NCBI GenBank assembly: GCA_037349105.1
Contig: JAYJMM010000106.1
Span: 558,001-622,000 of the forward strand
DNA length: 64,000 bases
Source: Limnomonas spitsbergensis
Lineage: Eukaryota; Chlorophyta; Chlorophyceae; Chlamydomonadales
Direction of reading: 5' to 3'
In this document: positions 53,463 to 64,000 of the stretch, in pieces
How positions within the stretch are numbered: the first letter of the stretch is position 1
How the letters are laid out: each line of letters opens with the position of its first letter
The notes under the pieces: generated by a model
Database searches by the model: none
The model's input: the letters and a program-made list of their open reading frames with translations, nothing else
What the model was told of the DNA's origin: nothing
Position numbers and translations under genes: made by a program

Positions 53463-56400
53463 ACCCACCGGGGGGAATCCGCCCCATGTGAGCGTTGCGG
53501 ACTCGCTGGGGGGGAGTCCGCCCCATGTGAGCGTTGCGGACTGGCTGGGGGGGAATCCGCCCCATGTGAGCGTTGCGGACTCGCTGGGGGGGAATCCGCC
53601 CCATGTGAGCGTTGCGGACTCGCTGGGGGGGAATCCGCCCCATGTGAGCGTTGCGGACTGGCTGGGGGGGAATCCGCCCCATGTGAGCGTTGCGAACCCA
53701 CCGGGGGGAATCCGCCCCATGTGAGCGTTGCGGACTGGCTGGGGGGAATCCGCCCCATGTGAGCGTTGCGGACTGGCTGGGGGGGAATCCGCCCCATGTG
53801 AGCGTTGCGGACTGGCTGGGGGGGAATCCGCCCCATGTGAGCGTTGCGGACTGGCTGGGGGGGAATCCGCCCCATGTGAGCGTTGCGGACTGGCTGGGGG
53901 GGGATCCGCCCCATGTGAGCGTTGCGGACTGGCTGGAGGGGAGTCCGCCCCATGTGAGCGTTGCAGACTGGCTGGGGGGGAATCCGCCCCATGTGAGCGT
54001 TGCGGACTGGCTGGGGGGGAATCCGGCCCATGTGAGCGTTGCGGACTCGCTGGGGGGGAATCCGCCCCATGTGAGCGTTGCGGACTGGCTGGGGGGGAAT
54101 CCGCCCCATGTGAGCGTTGCGGACTGGCTGGGGGGGAATCCGCCCCATGTGAGCGTTGCGGACTCGCTGGGGGGGAATCCGCCCCATGTGAGCGTTGCGG
54201 ACTCGCTGGGGGGGAATCCGCCCCATGTGAGCGTTGCGGACTGGCTGGGGGGCAATCCGCCCCATGTGAGCGTTGCGGACTGGCTGGGGGGGAATCCGCC
54301 CCATGTGAGCGTTGCGGACTCGCTGGGGGGGAATCCGCCCCATGTGAGCGTTGCGGACTGGCTGGGGGGGAATCCGCCCCATGTGAGCGTTGCGGACTCG
54401 CTGGGGGGGAATCCGCCCCATGTGAGCGTTGCGGACTCGCTGGGGGGGAATCCGCCCCATGTGAGCGTTGCGGACTGGCTGGGGGGCAATCCGCCCCATG
54501 TGAGCGTTGCGGACTGGCTGGGGGGGAATCCGCCCCATGTGAGCGTTGCGGACTGGCTGGGGGGGAATCCGCCCCATGTGAGCGTTGCGGACTGGCTGGG
54601 GGGGAATCCGCCCCATGTGAGCGTTGCGGACTCGCGGGGGGGGAATCCGCCCCATGTGAGCGTTGCGGACTGGCTGGGGGGGAATCCGCCCCATGTGAGC
54701 GTTGCGGACTCGCTGGGGGGGAATCCGCCCCATGTGAGCGTTGCGGACTCGCTGGGGGGGAATCCGCCCCATGTGAGCGTTGCGGACTGGCTGGGGGGGA
54801 ATCCGCCCCATGTGAGCGTTGCGGACTGGCTGGGGGGGAATCCGCCCCATGTGAGCGTTGCGGACTCGCTGGGGGGGAATCCGCCCCATGTGAGCGTTGC
54901 GAACCCACCGGGGGGAATCCGCCCCATGTGAGCGTTGCGGACTCACATGGGGGGAGTCCGCCCCATGTGAGCGTTGCGGACTCGCTGGGGGGGAATCCGC
55001 CCCATGTGAGCGTTGCGGACTCGCTGGGGGGGAATCCGCCCCATGTGAGCGTTGCGGACTCGCTGGGGGGGAATCCGCCCCATGTGAGCGTTGCGGACTG
55101 GCTGGGGGGGAATCCGCCCCATGTGAGCGTTGCGAACCCACCGGGGGGAATCCGCCCCATGTGAGCGTTGCGGACTGGCTGGGGGGAATCCGCCCCATGT
55201 GAGCGTTGCGGACTGGCTGGGGGGCAATCCGCCCCATGTGAGCGTTGCGGACTGGCTGGGGGGGAATCCGCCCCATGTGAGCGTTGCGGACTGGCTGGGG
55301 GGGAATCCGCCCCATGTGAGCGTTGCGGACTGGCTGGGGGGGGATCCGCCCCATGTGAGCGTTGCGGACTGGCTGGGGGGGAGTCCGCCCCATGTGAGCG
55401 TTGCAGACTGGCTGGGGGGGAATCCGCCCCATGTGAGCGTTGCAGACTGGCTGGGGGGGAATCCGGCCCATGTGAGCGTTGCGGACTCGCTGGGGGGGAG
55501 TCCGCCCCATGTGAGCGTTGCGGACTGGCTGGGGGGGAATCCGCCCCATGTGAGCGTTGCGGACTGGCTGGGGGGGAATCCGCCCCATGTGAGCGTTGCG
55601 GACTCGCTGGGGGGGAATCCGCCCCATGTGAGCGTTGCGGACTCGCTGGGGGGGAATCCGCCCCATGTGAGCGTTGCGGACTGGCTGGGGGGCAATCCGC
55701 CCCATGTGAGCGTTGCGGACTGGCTGGGGGGGAATCCGCCCCATGTGAGCGTTGCGGACTCGCTGGGGGGGAATCCGCCCCATGTGAGCGTTGCGGACTG
55801 GCTGGGGGGGAATCCGCCCCATGTGAGCGTTGCGGACTCGCTGGGGGGGAATCCGCCCCATGTGAGCGTTGCGGACTCGCTGGGGGGGAATCCGCCCCAT
55901 GTGAGCGTTGCGGACTGGCTGGGGGGCAATCCGCCCCATGTGAGCGTTGCGGACTGGCTGGGGGGGAATCCGCCCCATGTGAGCGTTGCGGACTGGCTGG
56001 GGGGGAATCCGCCCCATGTGAGCGTTGCGGACTGGCTGGGGGGGAATCCGCCCCATGTGAGCGTTGCGGACTCACAGGGGGGGAGTCCGCCCCATGTGAG
56101 CGTTGCGGACTCGCTGGGGGGGAATCCGCCCCATGTGAGCGTTGCGGACTGGCTGGGGGGGAATCCGCCCCATGTGAGCGTTGCGGACTCGCTGGGGGGG
56201 AATCCGCCCCATGTGAGCGTTGCGGACTCGCTGGGGGGGAATCCGCCCCATGTGAGCGTTGCGGACTGGCTGGGGGGGAATCCGCCCCATGTGAGCGTTG
56301 CGGACTCGCTGGGGGGGAATCCGCCCCATGTGAGCGTTGCGGACTGGCTGGGGGGGAATCCGGCCCATGTGAGCGTTGCGGACTCGCTGGGGGGGAATCC

Positions 56401-59400
56401 GCCCCATGTGAGCGTTGCGGACTGGCTGGGGGGGAATCCGCCCCATGTGAGCGTTGCGGACTCGCTGGGGGGGAATCCGCCCCATGTGAGCGTTGCGGAC
56501 TGGCTGGGGGGGAGTCCGCCCCATGTGAGCGTTGCGGACTCGCTGGGGGGTAATCCGCCCCATGTGAGCGTTGCGGACTCGCTGGGGGGGAATCCGCCCC
56601 ATGTGAGCGTTGCGGACTCGCTGGGGGGGAGTCCGCCCCATGTGAGCGTTGCGGACTGGCTGGGGGGGAATCCGCCCCATTTGAGCGTTGCGGACTGGCT
56701 GGGGGGGAATCCGCCCCATGTGAGCGTTGCGGACTCGCTGGGGGGGAATCCGCCCCATGTGAGCGTTGCGGACTCGCTGGGGGGGAATCCGCCCCATGTG
56801 AGCGTTGCGGACTCGCTGGGGGGGAATCCGCCCCATGTGAGCGTTGCGGACTGGCTGGGGGGGAATCCGCCCCATGTGAGCGTTGCGGACTGGCTGGGGG
56901 GGAATCCGCCCCATGTGAGCGTTGCGGACTGGCTGGGGGGGAATCCGCCCCATGTGAGCGTTGCGGACTGGCTGGGGGGGAATCCGCCCCATGTGAGCGT
57001 TGCGGACTCGCTGGGGGGGAATCCGCCCCATGTGAGCGTTGCGGACTGGCTGGGGGGGAATCCGCCCCATGTGAGCGTTGCGGACTGGCTGGGGGGGGAA
57101 TCCGCCCCATGTGAGCGTTGCGGACTCGCTGGGGGGGAATCCGCCCCATGTGAGCGTTGCGGACTGGCTGGGGGGGAATCCGCCCCATGTGAGCGTTGCG
57201 GACTGGCTGGGGGGGAATCCGCCCCATGTGAGCGTTGCGGACTGGCTGGGGGGGGAATCCGCCCCATGTGAGCGTTGCGGACTGGCTGGGGGGGAATCCG
57301 CCCCATGTGAGCGTTGCGGACTGGCTGGGGGGGAATCCGCCCCATGTGAGCGTTGCGGACTGGCTGGGGGGGAATCCGCCCCATGTGAGCGTTGCGGACT
57401 GGCTGGGGGGGAATCCGCCCCATGTGAGCGTTGCGGACTGGCTGGGGGGGAATCCGCCCCATGTGAGCGTTGCGGACTGGCTGGGGGGGAATCCGCCCCA
57501 TGTGAGCGTTGCGGACTCGCTGGGGGGGAATCCGCCCCATGTGAGCGTTGCGGACTGGCTGGGGGGGAATCCGCCCCATGTGAGCGTTGCGGACTCGCTG
57601 GGGGGGAATTCGCCCCATGTGAGCGTTGCGGACTGGCTGGGGGGGAATCCGCCCCATGTGAGCGTTGCGGACTCGCTGGGGGGGAATCCGCCCCATGTGA
57701 GCGTTGCGGACTGGCTGGGGGGGAATCCGCCCCATGTGAGCGTTGCGGACTCGCTGGGGGGGAATCCGCCCCATGTGAGCGTTGCGGACTCGCTGGGGGG
57801 GAATCCGCCCCATGTGAGCGTTGCGGACTGGCTGGGGGGGAATCCGCCCCATGTGAGCGTTGCGGACTGACTGGGGGGGAATCCGCCCCATGTGAGCGTT
57901 GCGGACTCGCTGGGGGGGAATCCGCCCCATGTGAGCGTTGCGAACCCACCGGGGGGAATCCGCCCCATGTGAGCGTTGCGGACTCACTGGGGGGGAGTCC
58001 GCCCCATGTGAGCGTTGCGGACTCGCTGGGGGGGAATCCGCCCCATGTGAGCGTTGCGGACTGGCTGGGGGGGAATCCGCCCCATGTGAGCGTTGCGGAC
58101 TGGCTGGGGGGGAATCCGCCCCATGTGAGCGTTGCGGACTCGCTGGGGGGGAATCCGCCCCATGTGAGCGTTGCGGACTCGCTGGGGGGGAATCCGCCCC
58201 ATGTGAGCGTTGCGGACTGGCTGGGGGGGAATCCGCCCCATGTGAGCGTTGCGGACTCACTGGGGGGGAGTCCGCCCCATGTGAGCGTTGCGGACTCGCT
58301 GGGGGGGAATCCGCCCCATGTGAGCGTTGCGGACTGGCTGGGGGGGAATCCGCCCCATGTGAGCGTTGCGGACTGGCTGGGGGGGAATCCGCCCCATGTG
58401 AGCGTTGCGGACTGGCTGGGGGGGAATCCGCCCCATGTGAGCGTTGCGGACTCGCTGGGGGGGAATCCGCCCCATGTGAGCGTTGCGGACTGGCTGGGGG
58501 GGAATCCGGCCCATGTGAGCGTTGCGGACTCGCTGGGGGGGAATCCGCCCCATGTGAGCGTTGCGGACTGGCTGGGGGGGAGTCCGCCCCATGTGAGCGT
58601 TGCGGACTCGCTGGGGGGGAATCCGCCCCATGTGAGCGTTGCGGACTGGCTGGGGGGGAATCCGCCCCATGTGAGCGTTGCGGACTGGCTGGGGGGGAAT
58701 CCGCCCCATGTGAGCGTTGCGGACTGGCTGGGGGGTAATCCGCCCCATGTGAGCGTTGCGGACTGGCTGGGGGGTAATCCGCCCCATGTGAGCGTTGCGG
58801 ACTCGCTGGGGGGGAATCCGCCCCATGTGAGCGTTGCGGACTCGCTGGGGGGGAGTCCGCCCCATGTGAGCGTTGCGGACTGGCTGGGGGGGAATCCGCC
58901 CCATGTGAGCGTTGCGGACTGGCTGGGGGGGAATCCGCCCCATGTGAGCGTTGCGGACTCGCTGGGGGGGAATCCGCCCCATGTGAGCGTTGCGGACTGG
59001 CTGGGGGGGAATCCGCCCCATGTGAGCGTTGCGGGCTGGCTGGGGGGGAATCCGCCCCATGTGAGCGTTGCGGACTCGCTGGGGGGGAATCCGCCCCATG
59101 TGAGCGTTGCGGACTGGCTGGGGGGGAATCCGCCCCATGTGAGCGTTGCGGACTGGCTGGGGGGGAATCCGCCCCATGTGAGCGTTGCGGACTCGCTGGG
59201 GGGGAATCCGCCCCATGTGAGCGTTGCGGACTCGCTGGGGGGGAATCCGCCCCATGTGAGCGTTGCGGACTGGCTGGGGGGGAATCCGCCCCATGTGAGC
59301 GTTGCGGACTGGCTGGGGGGGAATCCGCCCCATGTGAGCGTTGCGGACTCGCTGGGGGGGAATCCGCCCCATGTGAGCGTTGCGGACTGGCTGGGGGGGA

Positions 59401-62400
59401 ATCCGCCCCATGTGAGCGTTGCGGACTGGCTGGGGGGGGAATCCGCCCCATGTGAGCGTTGCGGACTCGCTGGGGGGGAATCCGCCCCATGTGAGCGTTG
59501 CGGACTGGCTGGGGGGGAATCCGCCCCATGTGAGCGTTGCGGACTGGCTGGGGGGTAATCCGCCCCATGTGAGCGTTGCGGACTGGCTGGGGGGGAATCC
59601 GCCCCATGTGAGCGTTGCGGACTCGCTGGGGGGGAATCCGCCCCATGTGAGCGTTGCGGACTCGCTGGGGGGGAATCCGCCCCATGTGAGCGTTGCGGAC
59701 TCGCTGGGGGGGAATCCGCCCCATGTGAGCGTTGCGGACTCGCTGGGGGGGAATCCGCCCCATGTGAGCGTTGCGGACTGGCTGGGGGGGAATCCGCCCC
59801 ATGTGAGCGTTGCGGACTGGCTGGGGGGTAATCCGCCCCATGTGAGCGTTGCGGACTGGCTGGGGGGTAATCCGCCCCATGTGAGCGTTGCGGACTCGCT
59901 GGGGGGGAATCCGCCCCATGTGAGCGTTGCGGACTCGCTGGGGGGGAGTCCGCCCCATGTGAGCGTTGCGGACTCGCTGGGGGGGAATCCGCCCCATGTG
60001 AGCGTTGCGGACTGGCTGGGGGGGAATCCGCCCCATGTGAGCGTTGCGGACTCGCTGGGGGGGAATCCGCCCCATGTGAGCGTTGCGGACTCGCTGGGGG
60101 GGAATCCGCCCCATGTGAGCGTTGCGGACTGGCTGGGGGGGAATCCGCCCCATGTGAGCGTTGCGGACTGGCTGGGGGGGAATCCGCCCCATGTGAGCGT
60201 TGCGGACTCGCTGGGGGGGAATCCGGCCCATGTGAGCGTTGCGGACTGGCTGGGGGGGAATCCGCCCCATGTGAGCGTTGCGGACTCGCTGGGGGGGAAT
60301 CCGCCCCATGTGAGCGTTGCGGACTCGCTGGGGGGGAATCCGCCCCATGTGAGCGTTGCGGACTCGCTGGGGGGGAATCCGCCCCATGTGAGCGTTGCGG
60401 ACTGGCTGGGGGGGAATCCGCCCCATGTGAGCGTTGCGGACTGGCGGGGGGGCAATCCGCCCCATGTGAGCGTTGCGGACTCGCTGGGGGGGAATCCGCC
60501 CCATGTGAGCGTTGCGGACTCGCTGGGGGGGAATCCGCCCCATGTGAGCGTTGCGGACTGGCTGGGGGGGAATCCGCCCCATGTGAGCGTTGCGGACTGG
60601 CTGGGGGGGAATCCGCCCCATGTGAGCGTTGCGGACTGGCTGGGGGGGAATCCGCCCCATGTGAGCGTTGCGGACTGGCTGGGGGGGAATCCGCCCCATG
60701 TGAGCGTTGCGGACTGGCTGGGGGGGAATCCGCCCCATGTGAGCGTTGCGGACTCGCTGGGGGGGAATCCGCCCCATGTGAGCGTTGCGGACTGGCTGGG
60801 GGGGAATCCGCCCCATGTGAGCGTTGCGGACTGGCTGGGGGGGAATCCGCCCCATGTGAGCGTTGCGGACTGGCTGGGGGGCAATCCGCCCCATGTGAGC
60901 GTTGCAGACTGGCTGGGGGGGAATCCGCCCCATGTGAGCGTTGCGGACTGGCTGGGGGGGAATCCGCCCCATGTGAGCGTTGCGGACTCGCTGGGGGGGA
61001 ATCCGCCCCATGTGAGCGTTGCGGACTGGCTGGGGGGGAATCCGCCCCATGTGAGCGTTGCGGACTCGCTGGGGGGGAATCCGCCCCATGTGAGCGTTGC
61101 GGACTCGCTGGGGGGGAATCCGCCCCATGTGAGCGTTGCGGACTGGCTGGGGGGGAATCCGCCCCATGTGAGCGTTGCGGACTCGCTGGGGGGGAATCCG
61201 CCCCATGTGAGCGTTGCGGACTCGCTGGGGGGGAATCCGCCCCATGTGAGGGTTGCGGACTGGCTGGGGGGGAATCCGCCCCATGTGAGCGTTGCGGACT
61301 CGCTGGGGGGGAATCCGCCCCATGTGAGCGTTGCGGACTCGCTGGGGGGGAATCCGCCCCATGTGAGCGTTGCGGACTGGCTGGGGGGGAATCCGCCCCA
61401 TGTGAGCGTTGCGGACTGGCTGGGGGGGAATCCGCCCCATGTGAGCGTTGCGGACTGGCTGGGGGGGAATCCGCCCCATGTGAGCGTTGCGGACTCGCTG
61501 GGGGGGAATCCGCCCCATGTGAGCGTTGCGGACTCGCTGGGGGGGAATCCGCCCCATGTGAGCGTTGCGGACTCGCTGGGGGGGAATCCGCCCCATGTGA
61601 GCGTTGCGGACTCGCTGGGGGGGAATCCGCCCCATGTGAGCGTTGCGGACTCGCTGGGGGGGAATCCGCCCCATGTGAGCGTTGCGGACTCGCTGGGGGG
61701 GAATCCGCCCCATGTGAGCGTTGCGGACTGGCTGGGGGGGAATCCGCCCCATGTGAGCGTTGCGGACTGGCTGGGGGGGAATCCGCCCCATGTGAGCGTT
61801 GCGGACTGGCTGGGGGGGAATCCGCCCCATGTGAGCGTTGCGGACTGGCTGGGGGGGAATCCGCCCCATGTGAGCGTTGCGGACTCGCTGGGGGGGAATC
61901 CGCCCCATGTGAGCGTTGCGGACTGGCTGGGGGGGAATCCGCCCCATGTGAGCGTTGCGGACTGGCTGGGGGGGAATCCGCCCCATGTGAGCGTTGCGGA
62001 CTCGCTGGGGGGGAATCCGCCCCATGTGAGCGTTGCGGACTGGCTGGGGGGGAATCCGCCCCATGTGAGCGTTGCGGACTGGCTGGGGGGGAATCCGCCC
62101 CATGTGAGCGTTGCGGACTGGCTGGGGGGGAATCCGCCCCATGTGAGCGTTGCGGACTGGCTGGGGGGCAATCCGCCCCATGTGAGCGTTGCGGACTGGC
62201 TGGGGGGGAATCCGCCCCATGTGAGCGTTGCGGACTGGCTGGGGGGGAATCCGCCCCATGTGAGCGTTGCGGACTCGCTGGGGGGGAATCTGCCCCATGT
62301 GAGCGTTGCGGACTCGCTGGGGGGGAATCCGCCCCATGTGAGCGTTGCGGACTGGCTGGGGGGGAATCCGCCCCATGTGAGCGTTGCGGACTCGCTGGGG

Positions 62401-64000
62401 GGGAATCCGCCCCATGTGAGCGTTGCGGACTCGCTGGGGGGGAATCCGCCCCATGTGAGCGTTGCGGACTGGCTGGGGGGGAATCCGCCCCATGTGAGCG
62501 TTGCGGACTGGCTGGGGGGGAATCCGCCCCATGTGAGCGTTGCGGACTCGCTGGGGGGGAATCCGCCCCATGTGAGCGTTGCGGACTGGCTGGGGGGGAA
62601 TCCGCCCCATGTGAGCGTTGCGGACTGGCTGGGGGGGAATCCGCCCCATGTGAGCGTTGCGGACTGGCTGGGGGGAATCCGCCCCATGTGAGCGTTGCGG
62701 ACTGGCTGGGGGGGAATCCGCCCCATGTGAGCGTTGCGGACTGGCTGGGGGGGAATCCGCCCCATGTGAGCGTTGCGGACTGGCTGGGGGGGAATCCGCC
62801 CCATGTGAGCGTTGCGGACTCGCTGGGGGGGAATCCGCCCCATGTGAGCGTTGCGGACTGGCTGGGGGGGAATCCGCCCCATGTGAGCGTTGCGGACTGG
62901 CTGGGGGGGAATCCGCCCCATGTGAGCGTTGCGGACTCGTTGGGGGGGAATCCGCCCCATGTGAGCGTTGCGGACTGGCTGGGGGGGAATCCGCCCCATG
63001 TGAGCGTTGCGGACTCGCTGGGGGGGAATCCGCCCCATGTGAGCGTTGCGGACTGGCTGGGGGGGAATCCGCCCCATGTGAGCGTTGCGGACTCGCTGGG
63101 GGGGAATCCGCCCCATGTGAGCGTTGCGGACTCGCTGGGGGGAAATCCGCCCCATGTGAGCGTTGCGGACTGGCTGGGGGGGAATCCGCCCCATGTGAGC
63201 GTTGCGGACTCGCTGGGGGGGAATCCGCCCCATGTGAGCGTTGCGGACTCGCTGGGGGGGAATCCGCCCCATGTGAGCGTTGCGGACTGGCTGGGGGGGA
63301 ATCCGCCCCATGTGAGCGTTGCGGACTGGCTGGGGGGGAATCCGCCCCATGTGAGCGTTGCGGACTCGCTGGGGGGGAGTCCGCCCCATGTGAGCGTTGC
63401 GGACTCGCTGGGGGGGAATCCGCCCCATGTGAGCGTTGCGGACTCGCTGGGGGGGAGTCCGCCCCATGTGAGCGTTGCGGACTCGCTGGGGGGGAATCCG
63501 CCCCATGTGAGCGTTGCGGACTGGCTGGGGGGGAATCCGCCCCATGTGAGCGTTGCGGACTCGCTGGGGGGGAATCCGCCCCATGTGAGCGTTGCGGACT
63601 CGCTGGGGGGGAGTCCGCCCCATGTGAGCGTTGCGGACTCGCTGGGGGGGAATCCGCCCCATGTGAGCGTTGCGGACTCGCTGGGGGGGAATCCGCCCCA
63701 TGTGAGCGTTGCGGACTCGCTGGGGGGGAATCCGCCCCATGTGAGCGTTGCGGACTGGCTGGGGGGGAAATCCGCCCCATGTGAGCGTTGCGGACTGGCT
63801 GGGGGGGAATCCGGCCCATGTGAGCGTTGCGGACTCGCTGGGGGGGAATCCGCCCCATGTGAGCGTTGCGGACTCGCTGGGGGGGAATCCGCCCCATGTG
63901 AGCGTTGCGGACTGGCTGGGGGGGAATCCGCCCCATGTGAGCGTTGCGGACTGGCTGGGGGGGAATCCGCCCCATGTGAGCGTTGCGGACTGGCTGGGGG
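53461..64000. repeat. 39-bp satellite array, ~270 units, open at window end
   Basis: Unit GGGGGGGAATCCGCCCCATG TGAGCGTTGCGGACTSGCT, S being G or C (two major unit types). Rare variants include GGATCC, GAGTCC, GGCCCATG, GGCAATCC, TTGCAGAC and the block GAACCCACCGGGGGG at 53694, 54901, 55134 and 57942. Unit length is 39 with occasional 38 or 40 from G-run slippage. Since 39 is 13 codons and the unit lacks stops in most frames, huge open frames appear on both strands (up to 3,010 codons on the minus strand). They are not credible genes: no start context, no domain, and the sense of the peptide changes with every slip. Confidence 0.97.

Noticed and set aside
54943..63975. 3,010-codon minus-strand open frame (and others of 500-1,800 codons) over the 39-bp array
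   Set aside because: The unit is 13 codons and stop-free, so any frame stays open on both strands. The peptide changes with each 38/40-bp slip and has no domain.
53461..64000. CRISPR array
   Set aside because: Repeats are contiguous with no spacers, and the window is eukaryotic with introns.

Overview
This is a eukaryotic nuclear window. Genes are split by GT..AG introns, and most of the DNA is tandem satellite, dispersed repeat and decayed transposon. The high GC content, dense GTGAG-type splice donors, Ala/Gln-rich proteins, a non-LTR retrotransposon graveyard and a ZupT/ZTP29-like ZIP metal transporter suggest a green alga (Chlorophyta, probably a volvocalean-type lineage). That is inference: no marker gene settles the taxon. 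I saw no bacterial operon, rRNA, tRNA or CRISPR array.

Layout. (1) 0.67-11.36 kb, + strand: a ten-exon GDSL/SGNH-hydrolase-like gene; every exon junction keeps phase. (2) 13.65-21.32 kb, - strand: an unidentified gene of at least four phase-0 exons, with about 4.3 kb of 60/67-bp satellite in one intron. (3) 23.09-23.67 kb, - strand: first exon of a protein with a plastid-type N-terminus. (4) 25.39-28.31 kb, + strand: exons around a 1.86-kb array of a 35-bp unit, ending in duplicated terminal exons. (5) 29.54-32.60 kb, + strand: exons of another unidentified gene; one intron is almost entirely a 1.1-kb G-rich pentamer array. (6) 33.63-40.03 kb, - strand: a seven-exon ZIP metal transporter; four of its six introns each hold a private tandem array (19, 29, 54 and 91 bp). 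(7) 41.3-46.5 kb: nested, broken non-LTR retrotransposon copies with a recognisable reverse transcriptase. (8) 47.0-47.6 kb: a 564-bp element with ~30-bp terminal inverted repeats. (9) 48.17-53.12 kb, + strand: five exons of a large Gln/Ala-rich protein. (10) 53.46-64.00 kb: about 270 copies of a 39-bp satellite running off the window.

The main biological theme is that satellites sit inside introns, each with its own unit, and several are built from, or start exactly at, a splice junction. Very long open frames over these arrays are artefacts of stop-free repeat units. Dispersed short elements with CAGTG termini and possible 8-bp target duplications (hAT-like MITEs) are the other recurring component.
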